A DNA stretch of 64,000 nt from a bacterium. GTDB lineage: Bacteria > Electryoneota > RPQS01. Made by a program: the position numbers and the translations under genes. The notes under the pieces were generated by a model. The model did no database searches. It was given only the letters and a program-made list of their open reading frames with translations, and had not been told where the DNA came from. The DNA is taken from positions 558,001 through 622,000 of the forward strand of contig JADJEH010000002.1 in the NCBI GenBank assembly GCA_016702305.1. The letters are read 5' to 3'. Numbering within the stretch: the first letter of the stretch is position 1; each line of letters opens with the position of its first letter. Positions 43,451-52,366 of the stretch are shown here, piece after piece.

Positions 43451-44048
43451 AGTAATCATTCCACTTCTGCTCTGTTCCCGGCTGTTAGCGGCCAGCGCTG
43501 CGGAAGAGTACTATGCGGCAGTGGAACGCCATTTGCGCTCTTTGCCTTCGCTTGAAATCGGCTATCGGGCTAAGGGGCCGGAATTTCCCGAGGCAGGGCT
43601 TGAGGGCCGGTTGGCATTCAGGAGACCGGACGGGTTTTATCACGACACTCCTGAGTGGACGCACTGCGAAGTCAACGGCGAGCAGTGGCGACTGTTGAAA
43701 GAACAAGTGACGCTGCTTCTCGAAGATGCGGAGGGGCGCGCAGGCTGGACGCCGGAAGTTGTTCTGCTCAGTTTGAACCGCGAACTTTCGCCTTATGATC
43801 TGGTGTCGCAAGCCGACGGCGATACTCTGCTTGTGCTCGACGCGGCCTCGGCGCAGGTCAGCGGTCAGGTCAACATGCTGTTTGCGCCGAACCGTCGTGT
43901 TCCGAAGCGAATTGAGTTTGTTGGGGACGAGGGTGTGACCAGCAGCTACGAGATATTGATGTGGCATGAAGCGGTGACACTGGACAGCAGTCTGTTCGCG
44001 CCCCCCGCCGTTCCGGCGGAAAATGTGATTGATTTTCGGACGAAGTAA
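43434..44048 (+). CDS. LolA-like outer-membrane lipoprotein carrier
   Basis: A 204-residue exported protein. TTG at 43434 overlaps the ftsK end by 17 bases and gives a signal peptide ending near AASA. The mature part begins EEYYAAVERHLRSLPS and has the LolA pattern of an early helix, GRLAFRRPDGFYH, and a long beta-sheet. LolA ferries lipoproteins across the periplasm. ftsK followed by lolA is a familiar order in bacteria. The sequence is divergent, so confidence is moderate. Confidence 0.75.
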   Translation: MSSILKVIIPLLLCSRLLAASAAEEYYAAVERHLRSLPSLEIGYRAKGPEFPEAGLEGRLAFRRPDGFYHDTPEWTHCEVNGEQWRLLKEQVTLLLEDAEGRAGWTPEVVLLSLNRELSPYDLVSQADGDTLLVLDAASAQVSGQVNMLFAPNRRVPKRIEFVGDEGVTSSYEILMWHEAVTLDSSLFAPPAVPAENVIDFRTK

Positions 44049-44060
44049 GCATAGGAATTC

Positions 44061-45197
44061 ATGAATCGTCGCGCCACGAAGATATTGCTGAGCCTCGGCA
44101 TCAGCGGGTTCTTTCTTTACTTGACGGCTTTTAAGCCGCATTTTCTCTCGCTGGTGAACGGTTCCATGGCTCCCGGCGAGGCGTTATTCGGCGCGCCGCG
44201 TTTCAATCTTGGCGAGCTGGGTTCAGTGATTGCCAATGCCCAATGGGGCTACATTGTGATCGCGGGCTTTGTGTTTTATGCGACACAGCTTCTGCGTGCG
44301 TGGCGTTGGCAGATTACATTGAAGACTTTGACCGAGATTCGTCTGCTGCCGACTTACGGCGCGATGACCATCGGCTACATGGCGAACAACCTGTTGCCGA
44401 TGCGCTTGGGCGAGGTCTACCGCGCTCAGGTGATTCATCAAATGACGGGACTGTCGCGCCCAGCGGCGTTTGGCACAATCGTCGCCGAGCGGTTGATTGA
44501 TCTGGTCTATATGGTTCCCTATCTGGCGGCGGCGTTGATCATCTATCCGCTTCCGCCGGGCATTCAAACGGCGGCGTACATTTTGTCCGCCGCGGCGTTC
44601 TTACTGGGCGGCTTCTGCGTGTGGTTAGGCATTGACCGCGAGCGTGCCCTGAGAATGGCGAAGTGGCTGTTGCGGATTCTGCCCGCTAAGGCCGGCGGAA
44701 AAATCTTTGATGTACTCTCGACGTTTAGCGCAGGGCTCGGTGTGATGGGACGACACGAGCTTTTTTGGCAACTGGCCGTGAGTTCGCTCATCCTGTGGGC
44801 CATGTACGCGTACATGGTATATCTTGTGATGGCAGCGGTCGGCCTGACGTCTGCGGAGTATCCGTTGATTCACCGTGACCTTGTCGGCTCGGTGCTGGTG
44901 ATGCTGATGGTGACGACCATCGGATTTGTGATACCGGGCGCCCCGGGCGCGGTGGGTACGTACCACGGTATCGCCGTTCTGGGACTGAGTCTATTTCAAG
45001 TGCCGGGTGATCGCGCCGCCGGATTCGCGGTTCTGTTGCATGCATTGAACTACATTCCGCTGACTCTGGTTGGCTTGATTTTCTTCTGGAAGTACGGATT
45101 GTCGTTTCACGCCGAAGCCGCTTCAGTGAACAACGACGATGAAGGACATGTCCCGCCGACAGGCGTGGGCCCCAAGGCATCGAAAGCAGTGAGGTGA
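44061..45197 (+). CDS. LPG-synthase-fold (UPF0104) membrane protein
   Basis: A 378-residue polytopic protein with about eight helices. NNLLPMRLGEVYRAQ (about 114-128), the ERLIDLVYM segment and a late PGAPGAVGTYHG motif identify the lysylphosphatidylglycerol synthase transmembrane-region family (also called UPF0104/AglD-like). Members move or modify lipid-linked substrates. The soluble aminoacyl-transfer domain of MprF is absent. Its stop overlaps the region of the next start (Wzc-like kinase), hinting at a joint role in polysaccharide or lipid export. Confidence 0.82.
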   Translation: MNRRATKILLSLGISGFFLYLTAFKPHFLSLVNGSMAPGEALFGAPRFNLGELGSVIANAQWGYIVIAGFVFYATQLLRAWRWQITLKTLTEIRLLPTYGAMTIGYMANNLLPMRLGEVYRAQVIHQMTGLSRPAAFGTIVAERLIDLVYMVPYLAAALIIYPLPPGIQTAAYILSAAAFLLGGFCVWLGIDRERALRMAKWLLRILPAKAGGKIFDVLSTFSAGLGVMGRHELFWQLAVSSLILWAMYAYMVYLVMAAVGLTSAEYPLIHRDLVGSVLVMLMVTTIGFVIPGAPGAVGTYHGIAVLGLSLFQVPGDRAAGFAVLLHALNYIPLTLVGLIFFWKYGLSFHAEAASVNNDDEGHVPPTGVGPKASKAVR

Positions 45198-45199
45198 TA

Positions 45200-47494
45200 T
45201 TGGAATTCAGGGACAACAACAATCGCTTCTCCGAGTACTTCCGCGTCTTGTTTCGCGGGAGGTGGATCATCATTGGCTGCTTCTTTGCCGTTGTGGCGGC
45301 AACAACGTATCTGACTTATCGCATGCAGCCGGTCTACGTGGCCGGCGCCAGTGTGATGATACTTGATTCTGATCCGGTGGACGCAACGCTCCGGAATGCT
45401 GATCCCGTACCGTTTCGCAAATCGCGGAATCTGAACGAAATGGAAGTGATGCGGAGTCGCCGCATTGCCGAAGACGTGTTGCGTTCTCTGGCGGAATCCC
45501 CTTACCGCAGCGAACTGGATATCATGCGAGAAACGGACGTCGAAGGCAATACGATCACGTTTGACGATCGCGTGGGCAAGCTGCGCGAAAGCACAAGTGT
45601 TGAGAATCTAAAGGATTCCGACGTGCTAAAGGTGGCCGTGCGCGCTCCTTCGGCGTTTGAAGCTGCCTTTCTTGCGAACGCCGTGGCCGAAGAATACTAC
45701 CGTTACAAACTTCGGAGCGCACGCGGCGAGATCTCGGAGATTCGCCAGTTCCTCGAGCAGCAGCTTGAGGTAGTGCGTGATCAACTCTCGCAATCTGAGG
45801 AGCTGGAGCGGGCGTACAAAGAGAGCCGCGGGGTGGCGTCGCTCGACGACGAAGCGCGCACTATGGTGGAGCAATCCACGGAATTGCACGCATTGTACAA
45901 CGCTACAGAGAGTGATTTGAATTCCGAATTACGCCGCATGGATTACCTGAAGCGGCAGTTAGAGGACGTGCGTGGTTCGTTGGTCGAGGACGTCAGCAAT
46001 ATAACGAGCCCGATCATTGAAGCGTTGCAGCGCGAAATCGCCGACAAGCAGACTCGTCTTGCATCGCTCGTGTCGAATCCGGGGCCCGGAACGGACGCGA
46101 CGATCAACGCGCTTGAAAATGAGATAGAGACGATCAAGGGCAAGCTGGCCGAAGAAGTCCGCAAGATCGCGAGCGGCTCGGGTTCACTCGAACCGTTGCG
46201 CACATCGCAGGAGCTGTTCGACAATATTCTCAAGAGCGAAGTTGAGATCAAAGCTCTGACGGCGCGCGCCGAGGCGCTGCGCGAGGCCATTGGCAACGTG
46301 GACTTTGACTTGGATCAGTTGCCCGAGAAGACGCTTGTGTTGGCACGCCTGACGCGTGACCGCAAGTTGAACGAAGAGCTGTATCTGCTCCTGAACGAGA
46401 AATACGAAGAAGCGCGCATTAGCGAAGCGGCGAAGTCAGCGGGCGTGGAGATTGTGGACACGGCCAAACCGCCCGAATTCCCGGTAAAGCCGCGCAAGAA
46501 ACTGAATATTCTGTTCGGGATGCTGTTTGGTTTGGCGCTCGGCGCGGGCATTACGCTTCTGATCGAACTGCTCGATGACACTTTGAAGACGCCCGAAGAG
46601 CTTGAACGCATGGCGCTGACGGTGTTGGGCACAATTCCGATTGTGAACATCGAGGATATCCGACGGCGGATGAAACGGCAAGGCAAGGAGCTGACAGCGC
46701 AGGACGAGGCGCGGATCGAGTCAAAGATGATCACGCGGTTTTCGCCTAAGTCGCCCATCAGCGAGGCCTACCGCAGTTTGCGCACAAACATTCAGTTCTC
46801 GGATATTGACAATCCGAAGCGAGTGATCCTCATGACGTCGTCGGCGACCAAAGAGGGTAAGTCCACGACCTGTGTCAATCTGGCGATCACCTTTGCGCAA
46901 ATGGGTTCGCGCGTGCTGTTAGTGGACAGCGACTTGCGCCGTCCCAATTTGCACAACTTCTTCAATGCCGACAAGATGTATGGACTGAGCAACGTGCTGA
47001 TCGGATCGCTGGCATTCAACGATGTGATCAAACGGACCGAAGTCGAGAATCTCGATTTGATAACGGCAGGGGATATTCCACCGAACCCGGCCGAGATGGT
47101 GGCGTCGGAGCGAATGCGCGCCTTCCTCGACGAAGCGCGGGCGCGGTATGACGTCGTGTTGCTCGATAGCCCGCCGGTTGTGGCGGTTACGGATGCCGCG
47201 ATCTTGACGACACGTGCCGACGCGACCATTGTTGTCGTGAGTTCCGGCATGACCGGCCGCAGCGAGTTGAAACGCGCGATGGGTCTCATTCAAAGCGTTG
47301 GTTCGCATGTTTTGGGTGTGGTGTTGAACGGCCTAGACATTAAGAAAATGTACGGGTCGTACTATTACTACTTCCATTACTACCAGTACTATTACTACTA
47401 CGGCTCGGAATCGGGCGACAAGAAGAAAAAGAAATCTTCGAAGAAGATCGGACGCCGGCATTCGGCTTCCCCTGACGTCACCGACGCCACGTAG
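45200..47494 (+). CDS. Wzc-like polysaccharide co-polymerase with bacterial tyrosine kinase domain
   Basis: A 764-residue inner-membrane protein. A Wzz domain (first helix about 20-40, second about 438-458) encloses a periplasmic coiled coil of about 390 residues. The cytoplasmic BY-kinase has Walker A TKEGKSTT, Walker A' VLLVDSDLRRPN and Walker B VVLLDSPPVV. The tail is extremely tyrosine-rich (YYYYFHYYQYYYYY), the cluster that is autophosphorylated, then lysine-rich. It controls polymer length and export. TTG at 45200 fits the strong GAGGTGAT site at 45191-45198; GTG at 45194 is inside that site. The matching Wza-type protein is not here but at 16622-18280. Confidence 0.93.
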   Translation: MEFRDNNNRFSEYFRVLFRGRWIIIGCFFAVVAATTYLTYRMQPVYVAGASVMILDSDPVDATLRNADPVPFRKSRNLNEMEVMRSRRIAEDVLRSLAESPYRSELDIMRETDVEGNTITFDDRVGKLRESTSVENLKDSDVLKVAVRAPSAFEAAFLANAVAEEYYRYKLRSARGEISEIRQFLEQQLEVVRDQLSQSEELERAYKESRGVASLDDEARTMVEQSTELHALYNATESDLNSELRRMDYLKRQLEDVRGSLVEDVSNITSPIIEALQREIADKQTRLASLVSNPGPGTDATINALENEIETIKGKLAEEVRKIASGSGSLEPLRTSQELFDNILKSEVEIKALTARAEALREAIGNVDFDLDQLPEKTLVLARLTRDRKLNEELYLLLNEKYEEARISEAAKSAGVEIVDTAKPPEFPVKPRKKLNILFGMLFGLALGAGITLLIELLDDTLKTPEELERMALTVLGTIPIVNIEDIRRRMKRQGKELTAQDEARIESKMITRFSPKSPISEAYRSLRTNIQFSDIDNPKRVILMTSSATKEGKSTTCVNLAITFAQMGSRVLLVDSDLRRPNLHNFFNADKMYGLSNVLIGSLAFNDVIKRTEVENLDLITAGDIPPNPAEMVASERMRAFLDEARARYDVVLLDSPPVVAVTDAAILTTRADATIVVVSSGMTGRSELKRAMGLIQSVGSHVLGVVLNGLDIKKMYGSYYYYFHYYQYYYYYGSESGDKKKKKSSKKIGRRHSASPDVTDAT

Positions 47495-47522
47495 TGACAC
47501 TGCATCGGTTGCACGCGTTTGT

Positions 47523-47559
47523 CGCTCCGCTGCGTTCGCGCGGCGGAGCGCTCATTTTT
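47523..47559 (+). terminator. Terminator after the Wzc-like gene
   Basis: CGCTCCGC (47523-47530) pairs with GCGGAGCG (47543-47550), with an inner GCG-TTCG-CGC hairpin and a TTTTT run at 47555-47559. Confidence 0.85.
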
Positions 47560-47575
47560 CACGCCGTCACTCCTA

Positions 47576-48493
47576 ATGTCCGCGCCATTCTTACGCCCCT
47601 ACCCCGATCTAACTGAACACGCGCATGGCCTGTCTCTGCGGTCGCCCGCAAAGATCAATCTGAGTTTGCGTGTCCTTGGCAAACGGCCGGATGGCTATCA
47701 TGCTCTTGATACGATCTTCCAGGAGTTAGACTGGGCTGACATGTTGGATATTGCAGAGGCTGACGACTTTGGCTTGGAAGTGGTTGGGGCAGACCTGCCT
47801 GTGGATAACTCGAATCTGATTACGCGCGCAGCCCGGCTACTGGCGGAGGAGGCACGGCGGCCCTGTCAGGCACGGATTCGATTGGACAAGGTCCTGCCTC
47901 TACGAGGTGGGGTTGGCGGCGGTTCGTCCAATGCCGCCCTAACGCTTTTGGGCTTGAACCGCCTCTGGGGCCTCGACTGGCCCATCAGTCGGCTTGACGA
48001 ACTGGCCGGCCGTCTGGGGGCGGATTGCCCGTTCTTCCTGTACGGCGGCCTGGCTCGCGGTACAGGGCGGGGTGACAAGATCACGTCGCTTGACGGAGCC
48101 ATTGCCGGGGTTATTTTGGTCGTTTTACCCCCGTTTGGCGTCAATACGGCATGGGCATTCTCCCAATTCCGGTTTCCCTTGACAGAAGTTGAGAAGAATG
48201 TTATATTTAATCCTCTGCTACCAACAGGAATGGAGGGGTTACATACCCCAATTTCTGCATGTAACGATTTAGAAAACATAGTTTTCCGAGCTCATTCCGA
48301 GTTAGGAGCTGTGCGGAATTGCCTGCTGCGCGGTGGGGCGAGTGTCTCTCTATTGTCCGGCAGTGGGTCATCGCTTTTCGGAATATTTGAGTCTGAACAG
48401 GCTGCTCACGTTGCCGCACGGGAGTTGCCGGATATAGGGAATGGCTGGCGATACCAGGTGTGCCAACCGGTCGCTCGCCCACGACAGAGATAG
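47576..48493 (+). CDS. ispE: 4-diphosphocytidyl-2-C-methylerythritol kinase
   Basis: A GHMP kinase of 305 residues in the non-mevalonate isoprenoid pathway. SPAKINLSLRVLGKRPDGYHAL near residue 22 and the ATP loop LPLRGGVGGGSSNAA near 102 are diagnostic, as is LGADCPFF. ATG 47576 was chosen over upstream in-frame starts because it follows the terminator. The segment 48185-48400 is noticeably AT-richer with more TTA and ATA codons than neighbours, yet the protein is intact. Confidence 0.94.
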   Translation: MSAPFLRPYPDLTEHAHGLSLRSPAKINLSLRVLGKRPDGYHALDTIFQELDWADMLDIAEADDFGLEVVGADLPVDNSNLITRAARLLAEEARRPCQARIRLDKVLPLRGGVGGGSSNAALTLLGLNRLWGLDWPISRLDELAGRLGADCPFFLYGGLARGTGRGDKITSLDGAIAGVILVVLPPFGVNTAWAFSQFRFPLTEVEKNVIFNPLLPTGMEGLHTPISACNDLENIVFRAHSELGAVRNCLLRGGASVSLLSGSGSSLFGIFESEQAAHVAARELPDIGNGWRYQVCQPVARPRQR

Positions 48494-48540
48494 CCCGAAT
48501 CGGGCAAGGTCATACCTGCATGGGAAGCAAGGGGTGAATC

Positions 48541-48843
48541 GTGACCATTACCGAGATTCATGTCAATCTTCGGGAAGAAGAGAAGTTGAAGGCGTTTGTC
48601 AACATCACGTTTGATGACGTGTTTGTCATTCGCGGGTTGAAGATCATCGAAGGCAAAGATGGCCTTTTCGTGTGCATGCCGAGCCGCAAGCTCGAAGATG
48701 GCACATATAAGGACATTGCCCATCCGATAACGAACGAGTTTCGCCGTCAATTGGAGACTCAGGTATTAGACGAGTACCGCCGATTGGCCAATGATCCCGA
48801 AGTGCGTGCCGCAGCCCCCGGCCACGCCGATAGCATGGAGTAG
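48541..48843 (+). CDS. spoVG: SpoVG family protein
   Basis: A 100-residue SpoVG protein (ITEIHVNLREEEKLKAFVNITFDD, then LFVCMPSRKLEDGTYKDIAHPI). In Firmicutes and Borrelia SpoVG is a site-specific nucleic acid-binding regulator. Start is GTG at 48541 after AGGGGTGA. It lies between ispE and prs, the same place as in Firmicutes. Confidence 0.95.
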   Translation: MTITEIHVNLREEEKLKAFVNITFDDVFVIRGLKIIEGKDGLFVCMPSRKLEDGTYKDIAHPITNEFRRQLETQVLDEYRRLANDPEVRAAAPGHADSME

Positions 48844-48858
48844 TCACGAGGGCAATAT

Positions 48859-48931
48859 TGGGGCGTCGCCAAGTTGGTAAGGCAGCAGGTTTTGGTCCTG
48901 CCATTCGGAGGTTCGAGTCCTTCCGCCCCAG
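48859..48931 (+). tRNA. tRNA-Gln (anticodon UUG)
   Basis: Acceptor TGGGGCG (48859-48865) pairs with CGCCCCA (48924-48930). Anticodon stem GCAGG/CCTGC encloses TTTTGGT with anticodon TTG, and the T-loop is TTCGAGT. The discriminator G is followed by CGA, so CCA is not encoded. It lies 15 bases after spoVG. Confidence 0.96.
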
Positions 48932-48999
48932 CGAGACGGATGTCGGCGTTCGGAGTGAATTGGTAGCGGGCGTCGCTGACGGTGTAACGGAGAATCCCT

Positions 49000-50019
49000 T
49001 TGTATCGCAGCTACGAACTCAAGATTTTCAGCGGCACGGCCCATCGCCAGTTAGGCGAGCGGATCGCCGCATGCCTGGGCTGTGGTCTGGGCGAAGTGAA
49101 GATCAGCCGATTTTCTGACGGTGAGATAGGCGTTCAGTTCGAGGAGAACATACGCGGCCGGGACGTTTTCCTGGTGCAGCCGACCTGCCCTCCGGCGGAG
49201 AATCTGCTTGAGCTCCTAATCATGGTTGACGCGGCTAAGCGTGCATCGGCCGGGCGGATAACGGCGGTCATTCCCTACTATGGTTATGCCCGTCAGGACC
49301 GTAAAGACGGACCACGCGTCGCCATCACGTCGCGACTCGTCGCAGACCTGTTGCAAGCCGCAGGCATCCATCGCATTCTAACGATGGACCTGCACGCACC
49401 GCAGATTCAGGGGTTCTTCAATATCCCCTTCGACCACCTGATGGCATCGCGTCTGTTCATTGATCTGTTCACGATGCATCCCGTTGAGAATCTGGTGATT
49501 GTTGCGCCGGACGTTGGTTCGACGAAGTTGGCCAGGTTTTACGCCAACTACATGAAGACCGAGTTTGTGATCGTGGACAAGTACCGAACGGGACCCAATC
49601 AGGCGGTCGCCCTCAATCTCATCGGCGACGTGCGCGACAAGAATTGCCTGATCGTGGACGACATCGTGGACACGGCGGGTACACTGTCGGCTACGGTAGC
49701 CATGCTGAAAGACCGCGGGTGCCGCGACATTTACGGCGCGATTACGCACCCGGTGCTATCCGGTCAGGCGGTTGATCGCATTGAGGCCAGTCCGATGACC
49801 GCACTGTGGGTTTGCGATACGTTGCCGACTCCGCGGGAACATCAATTCAACAAACTGCGCAAGCTCTCGACGGCCAAGCTATTTGCCGGCGCGATTCGCC
49901 GTATTCACGAAGAAGAATCCATCAGCCACCTGTTTCTCGACAATCATGAAGAGACTCGGGAAATGATGGTGGACACGGCGCAGCTCGAAATGCTCGCCGG
50001 GATGATCTCGAACGATTAG
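49000..50019 (+). CDS. prs: Ribose-phosphate pyrophosphokinase
   Basis: A 339-residue PRPP synthetase. The ATP segment YGYARQDRK (about 92-100), HAPQIQGFFNIP and the PRPP-binding loop VDDIVDTAGTL are all present. It makes PRPP for nucleotides, His and Trp. Start is TTG at 49000 with GGAG seven bases upstream. A C-terminal extension of about 20 residues (ISHLFLDNHEETRE) exceeds the usual 315. Confidence 0.96.
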   Translation: MYRSYELKIFSGTAHRQLGERIAACLGCGLGEVKISRFSDGEIGVQFEENIRGRDVFLVQPTCPPAENLLELLIMVDAAKRASAGRITAVIPYYGYARQDRKDGPRVAITSRLVADLLQAAGIHRILTMDLHAPQIQGFFNIPFDHLMASRLFIDLFTMHPVENLVIVAPDVGSTKLARFYANYMKTEFVIVDKYRTGPNQAVALNLIGDVRDKNCLIVDDIVDTAGTLSATVAMLKDRGCRDIYGAITHPVLSGQAVDRIEASPMTALWVCDTLPTPREHQFNKLRKLSTAKLFAGAIRRIHEEESISHLFLDNHEETREMMVDTAQLEMLAGMISND

Positions 50020-50047
50020 TATTTTCATTCATCTCAATATACCCAAC

Positions 50048-50674
50048 ATGTCTGAGCATCTGTCACTTTCCGCGCAAGCGCGCACTCCGAATCAGCCCAA
50101 GGGCCATCAATTGCGCAAGACCGGCCGCGTGCCGGGCGTTTACTACACCGCGTCCCGTGAAGTGAAGTACGTGTCTTTCGATCAGATCGAATTGGCGCGT
50201 CTGCTTCGCAAGGAGACGACGGTACTCGATTTGAAACTAGACGGTTCGACGCTGCCCTGTGTTATCCGTGAAGTTCAGCGTCATCCCGTATTCGGCAGCC
50301 TCGTCCATGTTGACCTGTTCGGCGTAGATCTTTCCAAGAGTATCCGTGTTCACGTTCCCGTTCGCGCCGTCGGCGTACCGTATGGCGTGAAGCTGCAGAA
50401 CGGTGTCTTGGACGTCGTGGTTTACGAAGTGGAAGTCGAATGTCTGCCCGATGCGATGCCGAGCCACATTGACCTTGATGTTACGGAACTGAAGGTCGGC
50501 GACGCGATTCGTCTCGAAGACATCAAGATTGACGGTGTGACGGTGCACGGTGAACTGCACGCAGTCATCGTTCATGTCAGCGGAAAGAAGGCCGAAGTGG
50601 GCGACGCGGTGCCGGGTGACACTCCGACGGAAGTTGAAGTCATTCGCGAGAAGAAGCCGGTCGAAGATAAGTAG
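50048..50674 (+). CDS. rplY: Ribosomal protein bL25, CTC/TL5 form
   Basis: A 208-residue bL25 of the long (CTC) type. The 5S rRNA-binding N-domain covers about 1-90 and the TL5 beta domain the rest, with HVPVRAVGVPYGVKLQNGVL. A charged tail ends REKKPVEDK. No Shine-Dalgarno site precedes the ATG; the leader is G-poor. Order prs-rplY-pth is widely conserved. Confidence 0.95.
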   Translation: MSEHLSLSAQARTPNQPKGHQLRKTGRVPGVYYTASREVKYVSFDQIELARLLRKETTVLDLKLDGSTLPCVIREVQRHPVFGSLVHVDLFGVDLSKSIRVHVPVRAVGVPYGVKLQNGVLDVVVYEVEVECLPDAMPSHIDLDVTELKVGDAIRLEDIKIDGVTVHGELHAVIVHVSGKKAEVGDAVPGDTPTEVEVIREKKPVEDK

Positions 50675-50686
50675 CGCGGAGATCCT

Positions 50687-51262
50687 GTGCGGCTGATTGT
50701 AGGGCTGGGGAATCCTGGCTCGGACTACGAGGATACGCCGCACAACATCGGCTTCGCGGTGACGGACGAACTGGCGCGCCGCGTCGGGGCCGCCTTCAAG
50801 AAGGGCCCGGTTCCGGAGACAGTGGTGGCGCAGTTGCCTGCAGCGCATGACGCTGTGCTGGTCAAACCGCTCGCGTACATGAATCTGTCCGGTCGTCCCG
50901 TTGGGGCCGCTCTGCGCTGGTACAAGATCGAGCCGACCGACTTGATCGTCGTATGTGACGATGTAAACCTGCCGTACGGCCGTATGCGGATTCGCGCGTC
51001 GGGAGGCGGAGGCGGGCAGAAAGGGTTGGTCTCGATCCTGCAAGCGATGGGTACCGACAACTTCCCGCGACTCCGCATGGGCGTTGGCGGCGGTTATCCC
51101 GGTGCGGATGTGGGCAGCTACGTTTTGCGCAAACAGCGCGGCAAGGAATTGGACAATTTTCGTGAACTGGCCGCTCGCGGCGCTGATGCGATAGAGCATT
51201 GGTTAAGCAACGGTTTGGAAGCGGCAATGAATCGCTTCAACATATTGTCGGAATCAGAGTAA
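50687..51262 (+). CDS. pth: Peptidyl-tRNA hydrolase
   Basis: A 191-residue Pth that releases tRNA from stalled peptidyl-tRNA. LIVGLGNPGSDYEDTPHNIGF holds the catalytic His (H20 by count), and KPLAYMNLSG and DDVNLPYGRMRIRASGGGGGQKG are family signatures. Start is GTG at 50687 after CGGAG, 12 bases after rplY. Confidence 0.97.
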   Translation: MRLIVGLGNPGSDYEDTPHNIGFAVTDELARRVGAAFKKGPVPETVVAQLPAAHDAVLVKPLAYMNLSGRPVGAALRWYKIEPTDLIVVCDDVNLPYGRMRIRASGGGGGQKGLVSILQAMGTDNFPRLRMGVGGGYPGADVGSYVLRKQRGKELDNFRELAARGADAIEHWLSNGLEAAMNRFNILSESE

Positions 51263-51330
51263 CTCAATCACCCTGCTCGCGAGCTTAGGCAGCGTCGCGG
51301 GCCTCAAGACCAAAGGGAATAGCAAGCCAC

Positions 51331-51795
51331 ATGAGCACGTACGAACTCATCGTCATTTTTGACCCGAATATCGAACCTGAGCAAGTCGAGACCGATTTGC
51401 GCAAGATCCATGACCTGGTGGTCAACCAAGGCGGCAAATTCCGTCGCTGGGAGCGCTGGGGCAAGCGTCGCTTGACGTATGAAATTCGCCATCGCCAGTA
51501 CGGAACCTACGTGCTGTCGGTGTACGATTTGAGCGCCAAGGCCACGCACGAATTGGATCGTTTGCTTCATTTGACCACATCATTGCTGCGTTTCCTCGTC
51601 ACGAAAGTCGAGCCGGAACGCGTGCCTGAAGTTGACGAGGAATCCGTGCAGTCGCTCGGTATTGCCAAGGAAGTAGTGGCGCCTGCAGAAGTGACCGAAA
51701 CAGCAACGGCCATCGTCGAAGCGACGGCGGATGTGGCGATTGACGTGGCGGTTGAAGCCGAAGCCGACGAAGCGACAGACGAGCGCACTGCATAG
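51331..51795 (+). CDS. rpsF: Ribosomal protein bS6 with an acidic C-terminal tail
   Basis: A 154-residue bS6. Residues 1-100 are the normal domain (YELIVIFDPNI, RRWERWGKRRLTYEI). A tail of about 45 residues rich in Ala, Val, Thr, Glu and Asp follows, making it longer than the common 95-135. It heads the rpsF-ssb-rplI group. Confidence 0.95.
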   Translation: MSTYELIVIFDPNIEPEQVETDLRKIHDLVVNQGGKFRRWERWGKRRLTYEIRHRQYGTYVLSVYDLSAKATHELDRLLHLTTSLLRFLVTKVEPERVPEVDEESVQSLGIAKEVVAPAEVTETATAIVEATADVAIDVAVEAEADEATDERTA

Positions 51796-51872
51796 TCCAC
51801 ACGACGGGGGAAGGCGCCTGTAGGGAGGGCGTCTCTTCCTTTAATAATTGGTCGGATCCAGAGGGAGAATGT

Positions 51873-52352
51873 ATGGCGGACTACAAAATGCCGGATATCA
51901 ATTGCGTCATCATTGCGGGCAACCTGATTAAGGACCCCACGTTTCGAAAGACAACCTCGGATGTGCCGGTCGCGAATTTCACGATCGCTTCGAACCGCAA
52001 GTTTAAGGATTCGAGCGGTCGCATCAAGGAGGACGTTTGCTTCATCGGCATCGTCGCCTGGTACAAACTCGCTGAAAGCTGCAAAGAGAATCTGCACAAG
52101 GGCAGCGCGGTGTTAGTCGAGGGGGAATTGCAGAGCCGGAGTTTTTCCAACGAGGACGGGACGGTTCGCAGTTGGGTGGAGATCAAGGCGCGCCGGATTC
52201 AGTTCTTGAATCGCCGCGACCATTTGTCGGAGTCGGACGTCCACGCCCATGTGGACACCGTGGAGGACGACGAGGCGCATCATCCGCATGCCGAGGATGA
52301 TCACGACCACGTGCGCTTCACATACCAGAACATAATTCTGAACAAGCCATAA
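51873..52352 (+). CDS. ssb: Single-stranded DNA-binding protein with an unusual C-terminus
   Basis: A 159-residue SSB. The OB fold covers about 1-115 (INCVIIAGNLIKDPTFR, VPVANFTIASNRKF, VCFIGIVAWYKLAE). The tail is rich in His, Asp and Glu (HAEDDHDHVRF) and continues TYQNIILNKP, so the protein does not end in the DDDIPF-type tip that recruits partner proteins. GGGAG precedes the ATG. It is between rpsF and rplI, the usual place. Confidence 0.93.
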   Translation: MADYKMPDINCVIIAGNLIKDPTFRKTTSDVPVANFTIASNRKFKDSSGRIKEDVCFIGIVAWYKLAESCKENLHKGSAVLVEGELQSRSFSNEDGTVRSWVEIKARRIQFLNRRDHLSESDVHAHVDTVEDDEAHHPHAEDDHDHVRFTYQNIILNKP

Positions 52353-52366
52353 CGAACGATACACCG

